A stretch of DNA of 40,470 nt from NCBI GenBank assembly GCA_021531615.1, contig JADYUE010000016.1:1-40470 (forward strand), in the 5' to 3' direction. A program made the position numbers and the translations under genes. Under the pieces are notes generated by a model, which had not been told where the DNA came from, searched no databases, and saw only the letters and a program-made list of their open reading frames with translations. The stretch's first letter is position 1. Every line of letters starts with the position of its first letter. The stretch comes from Fusobacterium varium (lineage in GTDB: Bacteria; Fusobacteriota; Fusobacteriia; Fusobacteriales; Fusobacteriaceae). Below, one piece after another: positions 16,834 through 24,061 of this stretch.

Positions 16834-17778
16834 ATGAATATTCAATATTTAAAATATGTTGTTGAGGTGGATAAAACTGGCTCTATAAATAAAGCAGCGA
16901 AAAATCTTTATATGGGACAACCAAATCTAAGTGCTGCTATAAAAGAGCTAGAAAAGGAACTGGGAATCTCTATTTTTTACAGAAGTAAAAAAGGAGTATT
17001 TGCTACTAAAGAGGGGGAGAAGTTTCTTTTTCATGCTAAAAAAATAATTTCTCAAGTTAATGAGTTAAAATCTTTGTATAAACCTAATACTAATAATCTG
17101 CCTATACATTTCAGTATTGCTGCATGTAGAGCTACTTATATTACAATAGCTATCTCAAATTTTATAAATAATTTAAAAAATAAAAAAGGGATGACAGTTA
17201 ATTTTAATGAGACTAACTCTTTAAATGTTATCAATGAAGTGGCAAATGGAAATGCTGAAATAGGAATTATTCGTTATCAAAATATTCACGAAAATTACTT
17301 TGTATCACTTTTAAAAAGTAAAAATCTTATTTTTGAGCCTCTATGGGAATCTAAACTATTTTTAACTTTCTCTGAAAATCATTCTCTTATATCTGAAAAA
17401 GAGATAAAATCTGAAATGTTAAAAAAATATATAGAAATTGTCCAAGGTGATATGAAAGTTCCTGTTGATAAAAGCAGCAACCTTTCAACCTCTTACCAAC
17501 CCTCTCCTCAAAGTATAAGTGTCTATGATAGGGGGAGCCATGTAAATCTTTTGGTAAATGTAAAAGAGGCATTTATGTGGGTACCTATACTTCCTGAAAA
17601 TATACTAAAAAGAAATAAGTTAGTTCAAAGAGAGTGTGCTGATTTAAAAATTATAACAAAAGATATCCTTGTATACTCTTTAGAGAGAGAACAAAGCATC
17701 TATATTAAAAATTTTATCTCCTCTTTAAAGGAATCTATAAAAAATATCTCTGTTATAGATGACGGTTTTTTAATCTAA
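16834..17778 (+). CDS. LysR-family transcriptional regulator
   Basis: 314 residues. N-terminal winged helix-turn-helix (residues 3-60, with GSINKAAKNLYMGQPNLSAA) and a LysR substrate-binding domain from about 90 on. The second half fits the periplasmic-binding-like fold that senses a small effector. Divergently arranged against the opine-dehydrogenase and flavin-reductase genes; by the usual LysR logic it controls them. The effector is unknown, possibly the dehydrogenase substrate. Ends at a shared bidirectional terminator. Confidence 0.92.
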   Translation: MNIQYLKYVVEVDKTGSINKAAKNLYMGQPNLSAAIKELEKELGISIFYRSKKGVFATKEGEKFLFHAKKIISQVNELKSLYKPNTNNLPIHFSIAACRATYITIAISNFINNLKNKKGMTVNFNETNSLNVINEVANGNAEIGIIRYQNIHENYFVSLLKSKNLIFEPLWESKLFLTFSENHSLISEKEIKSEMLKKYIEIVQGDMKVPVDKSSNLSTSYQPSPQSISVYDRGSHVNLLVNVKEAFMWVPILPENILKRNKLVQRECADLKIITKDILVYSLEREQSIYIKNFISSLKESIKNISVIDDGFLI

Positions 17779-17791
17779 ATAGTTACTATTT

Positions 17792-17825
17792 AAAAAGGGA
17801 ATACTGCTAAACAGTACTCCCTTTT
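17792..17825. terminator. Bidirectional terminator between LysR and CARF genes
   Basis: AAAAAGGGA-TACTG and CAGTA-TCCCTTTT form a long stem around CTAAA, with one mismatch. A-rich and T-rich flanks allow termination of both convergent genes. Confidence 0.85.
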
Positions 17826-17841
17826 ATCTTACATTATAAAA

Positions 17842-18930
17842 TTAATCTAAGAAGTTTTCATTAAAGTAAGCTACTAATGAATCCATCTCTTTTTCAGTTC
17901 CACCTACTGTGTAAACATCTACTCTTGCTACACCTTTTTTACATTTATACTCTAATGTAATTATCATTTGTTCATGGTAGTTTTGAGCTAAAGCAAATTT
18001 TGAGAAGGCTACTTTTCTATCTGGATTATAGTATACAACTTTTAATTTTTCTACATATGAACATGTTGATAAAGAGTTTACAATTCCTTCTAACTCTTCT
18101 ACTTGTACACTTCCTTCCATAATTTTTCCTGCTGGAGCATGACTGATCATGCTTGCTGGTGGTAGATAGCTAGTTTCTCTCATTCTTCTTACATAATATT
18201 CTCCCATTGAAGAGAATCTTACATAAGTTTCTCCATTTTCCTCTACAAATTCAATAAAGTTATTTAAGTCAATTTTTGAATCAAGTTCAGCTTTAACTTC
18301 AGAAAGTTTTACTTTTCCAACTCTATCTAACAATCTAAAGAACTCTTTATTTTCAAGATAGATATTTTGATCTGCTTTTATTGGAAGAGGAGAAATTTCT
18401 GTTACTTCAGTAAATTCATCAAACATAAAGTATGATTTAATATGAAGTAATTGAGCCATTAATCCTACCATAAATATTTCAGCTTTATATCCACCAACTG
18501 TGCAAACAGCTACATTGTATTTATTTCCAATTTTATTAACTATATTTCTAATTTCTTCAGTTAGATTAGTTAATCCTTCTGTTCTAAATACCTCGTGATT
18601 TCTTTTATCTAGTCCAAAAATTATTCTTTTTTCAACTCTCTTAGCTATTTTCTTTGCAAGAATAAACTCTTCAAGTACATCTCCTGCTAATTTTCCATTT
18701 ACAGTGTTGTGTATTACAAGAAATATTCTGTCACCAGAGAAAATTCCTTTTTCTAAAAGATTCTCAAGAGCGATTACCTCTGCTCCATATCTTCTATCTC
18801 TAAAATCCTCGATTTTTTCCTCTTCATAATATCTTAAGATATCTTCTTTTGTGATATTTTCTTTTTTAGGATTATTAGCAATATAATTTTCTACTAAACT
18901 TGTTCCTACGGTCATGATAATATTATCCAT
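17842..18930 (-). CDS. Orphan CARF-domain protein of the CRISPR-associated APE2256 type
   Basis: 362 residues. The N-terminal 190 residues look like a CARF domain: IIMTVGTSLVENY (4-16) is the first nucleotide-binding loop and VAVCTVGGYKAEIFM (140-154), followed by FDEFTEV and SPLPI (181-184), is the second, as in the APE2256-type family. CARF domains bind cyclic oligoadenylates made by type III CRISPR complexes. No cas10, cas genes or CRISPR array lies in this window. Residues 195-265 could be a winged-helix-like linker. The C-terminal part (266-362) is not recognised: no HEPN RxxxxH motif is visible; LEYK (326-329) is at best a weak echo of an ExK nuclease motif. It may be a ring nuclease or a standalone effector. 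Own promoter at 18964-18992; RBS GGGGGAAG. Confidence 0.75.
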   Translation of the reverse strand: MDNIIMTVGTSLVENYIANNPKKENITKEDILRYYEEEKIEDFRDRRYGAEVIALENLLEKGIFSGDRIFLVIHNTVNGKLAGDVLEEFILAKKIAKRVEKRIIFGLDKRNHEVFRTEGLTNLTEEIRNIVNKIGNKYNVAVCTVGGYKAEIFMVGLMAQLLHIKSYFMFDEFTEVTEISPLPIKADQNIYLENKEFFRLLDRVGKVKLSEVKAELDSKIDLNNFIEFVEENGETYVRFSSMGEYYVRRMRETSYLPPASMISHAPAGKIMEGSVQVEELEGIVNSLSTCSYVEKLKVVYYNPDRKVAFSKFALAQNYHEQMIITLEYKCKKGVARVDVYTVGGTEKEMDSLVAYFNENFLD

Positions 18931-18963
18931 CAGACTTCCCCCTTAATTTTTTATCTACTATAA

Positions 18964-19008
18964 TAATTACCCTCAATTTAACATTTTGTCAACATAAATT
19001 TAACATTT
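18964..19008 (-). promoter_or_regulatory. CARF gene promoter flanked by a direct repeat
   Basis: Minus strand: TTGACA (18992-18987), 17-base spacer, TAATTA (18969-18964). The 12-bp sequence AATTTAACATTT occurs twice, at 18975-18986 and 18997-19008, exactly 22 bases (two helical turns) apart, on either side of the -35 element. This spacing is typical of operator half sites bound on one face of the helix. Confidence 0.5.
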
Positions 19009-19055
19009 CAACAAAAAGTTTTTTTAATTCATAAAATAGACAACACTCCTATTTT

Positions 19056-19643
19056 TTATTTTTTAGAGACATTGTTATTTTCACTTATATAAAATCGCCA
19101 AGGTTTATCTTTAAATTCCTCTGCATAATCGATTCCTACTCTTGTTGTTTCTGTAATTTTATTAGGAACATATCCGTCATCCTCAATCCAGATATTTTTT
19201 CCCAATGTTAAATCCATGTTATTGTCATCAGAGATTATTCCTAAAGCTTTTGTCAATTTTCCCGGTCCATTAGCAATATATTTTTCACTCTTAACTTTTC
19301 TTATTTTTAACATAATATCTTTATTATCTAAAGGTTCTAATGCTCTTATAAGTACTGCTTCTGGATTATTTTTAATAGAGGCTGTCACATTGAAACAATG
19401 ATACATTCCATAGATTAAGTAAATATATGAATATCCACCCTCTCTATACATTGCTTCTGTTCTCTTGGTTCTCCTGTTGTTATATGCGTGGCAAGCTTTA
19501 TCTATAATTCCCATATACGCTTCTGTTTCAACAATTCTTCCTTTGTATAATACTCCATCTATCTCTTTAACTAAGATTTTTCCTAAAAGATCTTTGGCAA
19601 GTGTAATACCATCTTTAATGTAAAAATCTCTATTTAATATCAT
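19056..19643 (-). CDS. DNA-3-methyladenine glycosylase (AAG/MPG type)
   Basis: 195 residues. Removes alkylated and deaminated purines, starting base excision repair. Signatures are LAKDLLGKILV, GRIVETEAYMG (the glutamate is the catalytic acid that activates water), THE helix-type CHAYNNRRTKRTEAMY, and GMYHCFNVT. Normal length. Preceded by one base after the small basic protein gene, so they form an operon. The CARF gene downstream has its own promoter. Confidence 0.93.
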   Translation of the reverse strand: MILNRDFYIKDGITLAKDLLGKILVKEIDGVLYKGRIVETEAYMGIIDKACHAYNNRRTKRTEAMYREGGYSYIYLIYGMYHCFNVTASIKNNPEAVLIRALEPLDNKDIMLKIRKVKSEKYIANGPGKLTKALGIISDDNNMDLTLGKNIWIEDDGYVPNKITETTRVGIDYAEEFKDKPWRFYISENNNVSKK

Positions 19644-19644
19644 C

Positions 19645-20055
19645 TTATATCTCCTCAGAGATCTCCCAAATAAGTTGATCTTTTATTTCATCAAAATTTT
19701 TAAGTTTTGATATCTTCCAATTTTCACCATAAAGTTTAACTTCACAATTTCTAATTTCACTATTTATATTACTTTTATTAATAAGCTTTTTATCAAATAA
19801 TAATGCTCTTTTCTCCTCTTTTCCATCTATCATAACAATAAGCATACCTTTATTGTACCCTAAAATTGTCACTTCTGAAACTCTACTTTCTGCTTCTTTT
19901 TCAATAGCTCTCTCTTTTCTATTCTCAGCATTTTTTCTCTTATTCTCTGTTAATCTTCTAAATTTCTTTTCCTCTTCTAATCTCTTTGCTTTTTTCATTT
20001 TCTTATATTTTGAATAAGCTAATCCTTTTGGTTTATCTTTACTTATAACTTCCAT
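19645..20055 (-). CDS. Small basic protein of unknown function
   Basis: 136 residues. Residues 9-60 are extremely rich in Lys, Arg and Glu (KMKKAKRLEEEKKFRRL and KERAIEKEAESR) and probably form a charged helix; residues 61-136 look like a small beta-rich domain (VTILGYNKGMLIVMIDG). I do not recognise a family. The start ATG at 20055 has an AGGATAGGG-type site. The one-base gap to the glycosylase suggests co-translation. No other clue to function. Confidence 0.7.
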   Translation of the reverse strand: MEVISKDKPKGLAYSKYKKMKKAKRLEEEKKFRRLTENKRKNAENRKERAIEKEAESRVSEVTILGYNKGMLIVMIDGKEEKRALLFDKKLINKSNINSEIRNCEVKLYGENWKISKLKNFDEIKDQLIWEISEEI

Positions 20056-20226
20056 TTTTCCCTATCCTTTCTTTATTTTTTATCAATATTTATTATATCA
20101 TAGGCTACATATATTTAAAATAAGTTTGTCTAAATATTTCTCTTTTCTTTTCTAAATTTTTATAGATTATTTTGGAAAAATACTATAAAATACTTGTTGA
20201 AATAAATTTTAATGGGGGGAAATATT

Positions 20227-21558
20227 TTGGAGAAAATCAAAATAAAATCTTTACTTTCACTTACTATTCCAATATTTTTAGAACTTTTATTAGTTAATAT
20301 AGTTGGAAATATTGATACTATTATGCTTGGAAAATACAGTGATAAAGCTGTTGGAGCTGTTGGAGGTATTAGCCAAGTTCTTAATATCCAGAATGTTATA
20401 TTCGGTTTTATCTCGTTGGGAACAAGTATTCTAATTGCTCAGTATATCGGTGCTAGAAACAGCAAAAAGATTAGAGAGGTTATCTCTGTTTCTGTCTTTT
20501 TAAATGTCTGCCTTGGAATTTTAATGGGACTTATCTATCTAGTTTTTTGGAAACAAATTCTAATTAAAATTAAACTTCCTTTCGAACTTATGGATATGGG
20601 AAAAACTTACTTTAAATTAGTTGGAGGATTGTGTGTATTTCAAGCTGTCACTCTTACTTGTGGAGCTATAATGAAAAGCCATGGAAACCCTAAACCTATG
20701 TTATTTGTAAATATAGGGGTAAACCTTATTAATATATTAGGAAACGGTATGTTTATCTTTGGTTGGTTTGGTATGCCAATTTTAGGAACTACTGGGGTTG
20801 GAATCTCCACTGTATTCTCTAGAGGTATAGGTTGTATTGTTGGAGTAATAGTTATGATGAGATATTGTAAATTTAGATTTAAAAAACAATATCTTCAACC
20901 TTTCCCCTTCCATGTTATAAAAAATCTTTTAGCTATTGGTATTCCAACTGCCGGAGAAAACTTAGCTTGGAATATTGGACAACTTATGATATTAGCAATG
21001 GTTAATGCTCTTGGAACTAACTTTATTGCATCAAGAACTTATCTTATGTTAGTTGCCACATTTGTTATGACTTTCTCTATTTCCTTAGGACATGCTACTG
21101 CTATTCAAGTTGGGCAATTAGTTGGAGCTCATGAAACTGAAGAAGCATATGATAAATGTTTTAAAAGTCTTAAACTGTCAATTATACTTGCATTTTTAGT
21201 TACAACAATTATAGCTCTATTTAAAAATCAAGTTATGAGTTTATTTACAAATGATGCCGCTATTTTAGAAATATCATTAAAAGTTTTCCCTATTATGATT
21301 ATCTTAGAAGTTGGAAGAGTCTTTAATATAGTAATTATAAACTCACTTCATGCTGCTGGGGATATTCAATTCCCTATGTTTATGGGAATAATATTTATAT
21401 TTATTGTAGCAGTTCCTTTCTCATATATTTTAGGAATAAAATTAGGTTGGGGACTTGTTGGTATCTGGATTGCCAATGCTGCTGATGAATGGTTTAGGGG
21501 TATAGCAATGTATTTAAGATGGAAAAGTAAAAAGTGGGTTACAAAGAGTTTTGTTTAA
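20227..21558 (+). CDS. MATE family multidrug/Na+ efflux transporter
   Basis: About 443 residues, 12 hydrophobic segments in two repeats of the MATE fold (NIDTIMLGKYSDKAVGAVG and GIPTAGENLAWNIGQLMILAM). Members export drugs or metabolites in exchange for Na+ or H+. The likely start is TTG at 20227, since GGGGGGA (20214-20220) lies six bases upstream; an in-frame ATG at 20212 has no ribosome site and overlaps this G-run. No drug-resistance context nearby; substrate unknown. A strong terminator follows. Confidence 0.9.
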   Translation: MEKIKIKSLLSLTIPIFLELLLVNIVGNIDTIMLGKYSDKAVGAVGGISQVLNIQNVIFGFISLGTSILIAQYIGARNSKKIREVISVSVFLNVCLGILMGLIYLVFWKQILIKIKLPFELMDMGKTYFKLVGGLCVFQAVTLTCGAIMKSHGNPKPMLFVNIGVNLINILGNGMFIFGWFGMPILGTTGVGISTVFSRGIGCIVGVIVMMRYCKFRFKKQYLQPFPFHVIKNLLAIGIPTAGENLAWNIGQLMILAMVNALGTNFIASRTYLMLVATFVMTFSISLGHATAIQVGQLVGAHETEEAYDKCFKSLKLSIILAFLVTTIIALFKNQVMSLFTNDAAILEISLKVFPIMIILEVGRVFNIVIINSLHAAGDIQFPMFMGIIFIFIVAVPFSYILGIKLGWGLVGIWIANAADEWFRGIAMYLRWKSKKWVTKSFV

Positions 21559-21565
21559 TAATTTT

Positions 21566-21593
21566 GGGTTTGCTTTAAAGCAAACCCTTTTTT
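21566..21593 (+). terminator. Terminator of the MATE gene
   Basis: GGGTTTGC (21566-21573) and GCAAACCC (21580-21587) pair perfectly, followed by TTTTTT. Confidence 0.9.
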
Positions 21594-21619
21594 ATTACTA
21601 AACTATAGTTTATCTACCT

Positions 21620-21699
21620 AAGCTCAGTTATCTAGCACATCACTAGGTTTTGACAAAGTACCTTTGGATTTAGCGATTATTAGTCAAGCTTAGTTATCT
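21620..21699. repeat. Imperfect direct repeats next to the non-coding element
   Basis: AAGCTCAGTTATCT (21620-21633) recurs as AAGCTTAGTTATCT (21686-21699), 13 of 14 identical. Between them TTTTGACAAAG (21649-21659), preceded by CACTA, echoes the insertion sequence end at 48-62. They may be remnants of an old insertion. Confidence 0.35.
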
Positions 21700-21712
21700 C
21701 TATTTCTTTTTT

Positions 21713-21938
21713 TAACATCAAGTTGTCTCCATGTCAGTGAATAAAGAATCCCTATAGCTTATTCCGTTGAAAATGCAAAACTCGCTCCGCAGGCTCCGCT
21801 CAAACACGTTGCATTTTCTTAACTGCATTTCGCTAAGGGCTTCTAAAAAATTAATGTAGCACAGTACTTCGCTTGTGTCTCAAAAGTAATAGTCGTTTGC
21901 ACTCCCTTACTTTTGGAAATTACGTCAACTTGATGTTA
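21713..21938. repeat. Non-coding nested-palindrome element, 226 bp, MITE-like
   Basis: Bounded by a 13-bp perfect inverted repeat TAACATCAAGTTG/CAACTTGATGTTA (21713-21725, 21926-21938). Inside are further hairpins: GAAAATGCAA/TTGCATTTTC (21769-21778, 21809-21818), CACA/TGTG (about 21859-21877) and CAAAAGTAA/TTACTTTTG (21881-21889, 21907-21915). It is visibly more GC-rich than its surroundings (GCTCCGC repeated within 21784-21799). No ORF of note. It lies between a terminator and the flavodoxin promoter, so it is extra to both genes. Could be a mobile miniature element or a structured RNA. Confidence 0.6.
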
Positions 21939-22020
21939 GGGATAATCTATTTTTACTTTTTATTAGAGCCATAAATTATATTTTAAAGTTCTTTCAAAAA
22001 ATATTTTATTAAAAAATATA

Positions 22021-22049
22021 TTGATTTTCAAATTAAAATGTTTTATAAT
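22021..22049 (+). promoter_or_regulatory. Flavodoxin promoter
   Basis: TTGATT (22021-22026), 17-base spacer, perfect TATAAT (22044-22049). Confidence 0.7.
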
Positions 22050-22090
22050 TAAAACAGATTAAAATAAATTACCAAAGGAGTGTTAATATT

Positions 22091-22567
22091 ATGAAAACTG
22101 CAATTTTTTATGGAAGTACTACTGGAGTTACTCAAGATATAGCTGAAAGAGTTGGAAAACTTTTAAATGCTGATATTTTTTCAGCTTCTGACATTGAAAA
22201 GATCTGTGATTATGATTTTGCTATTTTAGCAACTTCTACTTGGGGAATGGGAGATCTTCAAGATGAATGGATAGATGCACTTGATAAATTAAAAACTCTT
22301 AACATTACTAGTAAAAAAATAGGATTTATTGGAGTTGGAGATCAAGAGGGGTTTGGAGATACTTTTGTTGATGGTATAGGAATTATTTATGATGAAATAA
22401 AAGATAAAGGAATTACATTAGTTGGAAAAACTTCTACTGATGGATACTCTTTCTCTTCTTCAAGAGCTGCTGAAGATGGTGAATTTATAGGATTAGTTAT
22501 TGATGAAAATAATCAAAGTAACCTTACAGATGAAAGAATAAATGCTTGGGTAGCAAAAGTAAAATAA
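22091..22567 (+). CDS. Flavodoxin
   Basis: 158-residue FMN-binding electron carrier. IFYGSTTGVTQDIAERVG (5-22) is the phosphate-binding loop, STWGMGDLQDEW the isoalloxazine loop with Trp, and GVGDQEGFGDTFVDGIG the second flavin loop. In anaerobes flavodoxin replaces ferredoxin under iron shortage. Gene stands alone with its own promoter and an AAAGGAGTG ribosome site. Nothing unusual. Confidence 0.93.
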   Translation: MKTAIFYGSTTGVTQDIAERVGKLLNADIFSASDIEKICDYDFAILATSTWGMGDLQDEWIDALDKLKTLNITSKKIGFIGVGDQEGFGDTFVDGIGIIYDEIKDKGITLVGKTSTDGYSFSSSRAAEDGEFIGLVIDENNQSNLTDERINAWVAKVK

Positions 22568-22586
22568 TATTAATTTCTCCTTTTAT

Positions 22587-22615
22587 TTGACATGTTTTTT
22601 AAATAATCATATAAT
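22587..22615 (+). promoter_or_regulatory. Consensus promoter of the thioesterase gene
   Basis: Perfect TTGACA (22587-22592), 17-base spacer, perfect TATAAT (22610-22615); transcription would start about 25 bases before the ATG. Confidence 0.85.
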
Positions 22616-22644
22616 TTATATTATTATTTAAAAGGAGAAAAGCA

Positions 22645-23067
22645 ATGTTAAATAAAAATATAACTATTGAATTCTTAAAAGAGATGGGAAAAGGATATCT
22701 TCCTGAATTTATGGGAGTAGAAATACTTTCAATTGAAGAAGGAAAGATGACAAGTAGATTAACTATAAAGCCTCATCATATAGCCCCAAATGGTTTTCTT
22801 CATGCTGCTACTGTAATATCTTTAGCTGATACAACTTGTGGATATGCCTCTTTTGCTCATCTTCCTGAGGGAGCCGAAAGTCTTTGTACTATTGAACTTA
22901 AAAGTAACCATTTAGGAACTGTTAGAGAGGGTGGAATATTCTGTGTTGCTACAGCTATGCATTTAGGTAGAAATACACAAGTTTGGGATGCTGAAGTTTC
23001 TGATGAGAAAACTGGAAAAGTTATAGCACTATTTAGATGTACTCAAATGAATCTTTTCTCTAAATAG
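22645..23067 (+). CDS. PaaI-family hotdog thioesterase
   Basis: 140 residues with the hotdog fold; GFLHAATVISLADTTCGYAS (51-70) is the catalytic/substrate region of PaaI-type acyl-CoA thioesterases. It likely hydrolyses an aromatic or small acyl-CoA; the natural substrate is not evident. The gene has its own perfect-consensus promoter and a terminator shared with the ABC operon, with GGAG ribosome site. Confidence 0.87.
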   Translation: MLNKNITIEFLKEMGKGYLPEFMGVEILSIEEGKMTSRLTIKPHHIAPNGFLHAATVISLADTTCGYASFAHLPEGAESLCTIELKSNHLGTVREGGIFCVATAMHLGRNTQVWDAEVSDEKTGKVIALFRCTQMNLFSK

Positions 23068-23068
23068 C

Positions 23069-23108
23069 AAAAAAGTTATTGTAGTTTTTAACTTACAATA
23101 ACTTTTTT
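23069..23108. terminator. Bidirectional terminator, thioesterase and ABC operon
   Basis: AAAAAAGTTATTGTA (23069-23083) and TACAATAACTTTTTT (23094-23108) form a perfect long stem with A/T tails on both sides. Confidence 0.9.
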
Positions 23109-23119
23109 TATTGATAAAA

Positions 23120-24046
23120 CTATATAGATATCTCTACTAAATCTCCTAATTTATACTCTCTTCCCTCTTCTCCTTGAATATTTACATAGATTTCTTCTGT
23201 TTCATTTTTTATTTTTAAGATAGTATAAGCCCCCATAAACTCTTTATTTATAATTTTCCAACTACCTTTTTGATTTTTTTCTATCTTTATATTTTCTGGA
23301 CGTATCAACTTTTTAACCCCATCTTTTAATATAAAATTAGATTTTCCAATAAAATTAGCTACATACTCATTTATAGGAGAGTAATAGATCTCTTCAGGAG
23401 TCCCTATTTGCTCTATTTTTCCATTGTTCATAACCACTACTTTATCTGATATGCTCAATGCTTCCTCTTGATCATGTGTGACAAATATCATACTTATTTT
23501 TAAGTTTTTTTGTAACTCCTTTAGCTCCTCTCTCATGCTGATTTTTAATTTAGCATCAAGATTACTAAATGGCTCATCTAATAAAAGTATCTTAGGATAT
23601 AGCACCAAAGCTCTAGCCAGTGCTACTCTTTGCTGTTGTCCACCACTTAACTCTTGGATAGATTTTTTTTCATATCCATCTAAACCAACTATTTTCAAGT
23701 ATTCTAAAGCTAATTCATTTTGCTCTTTCTTTGTAAATTTCTTATATTTCAAACCATACTTAATATTTTCTAAAACATTCATATGGGGGAAAAGTGCATA
23801 GCTTTGAAAAACTGTTGAAATATCTCTTTTTTCTGGTGGAATATCTGTTATATCTCTATCTTCTAAATAGATTTTTCCATTATCTGGTTTTAAAAATCCA
23901 CCTATTATATTTAAAAGTGTAGTTTTTCCACAACCACTGGGACCTAATAGAGAGATTAATTCCCCTTTTTCTATACTAAAATCTATCTTTTCTATTCCTC
24001 TATTTTCTTCAAAAATCTTTTTTAAATTTTCAATTCTTAAATACAT
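23120..24046 (-). CDS. ABC transporter ATP-binding protein (FbpC/PotA-like)
   Basis: About 308 residues. Walker A GPSGCGKTT (35-43), signature LSGGQQQRVALARAL, Walker B ILLLDEPFSNLD and HDQEEAL are present; a C-terminal extension fits the TOBE domain of the iron/spermidine/sulfate class. It powers the adjacent permease. ATG at 24046 is preferred: GGAG lies seven bases upstream, whereas a TTG at 24058 overlaps this site. Third of the transport genes, 15 bases after the permease. Confidence 0.92.
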   Translation of the reverse strand: MYLRIENLKKIFEENRGIEKIDFSIEKGELISLLGPSGCGKTTLLNIIGGFLKPDNGKIYLEDRDITDIPPEKRDISTVFQSYALFPHMNVLENIKYGLKYKKFTKKEQNELALEYLKIVGLDGYEKKSIQELSGGQQQRVALARALVLYPKILLLDEPFSNLDAKLKISMREELKELQKNLKISMIFVTHDQEEALSISDKVVVMNNGKIEQIGTPEEIYYSPINEYVANFIGKSNFILKDGVKKLIRPENIKIEKNQKGSWKIINKEFMGAYTILKIKNETEEIYVNIQGEEGREYKLGDLVEISI

Positions 24047-24061
24047 ATTTTTCTCCAAAAT

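Noticed and set aside
17842-18930. HEPN RNase in the CARF protein's C-terminus
   Set aside because: No R-x4-6-H motif in the C-terminal part; LEYK alone is too weak to claim a PD-(D/E)xK nuclease.
17842-20055. CRISPR array or cas operon around the CARF gene
   Set aside because: No regularly spaced repeats and no other cas-like protein on either side.
20212-20226. ATG at 20212 as the MATE start
   Set aside because: It has no ribosome site; the G-run just after it fits as the site for TTG at 20227.
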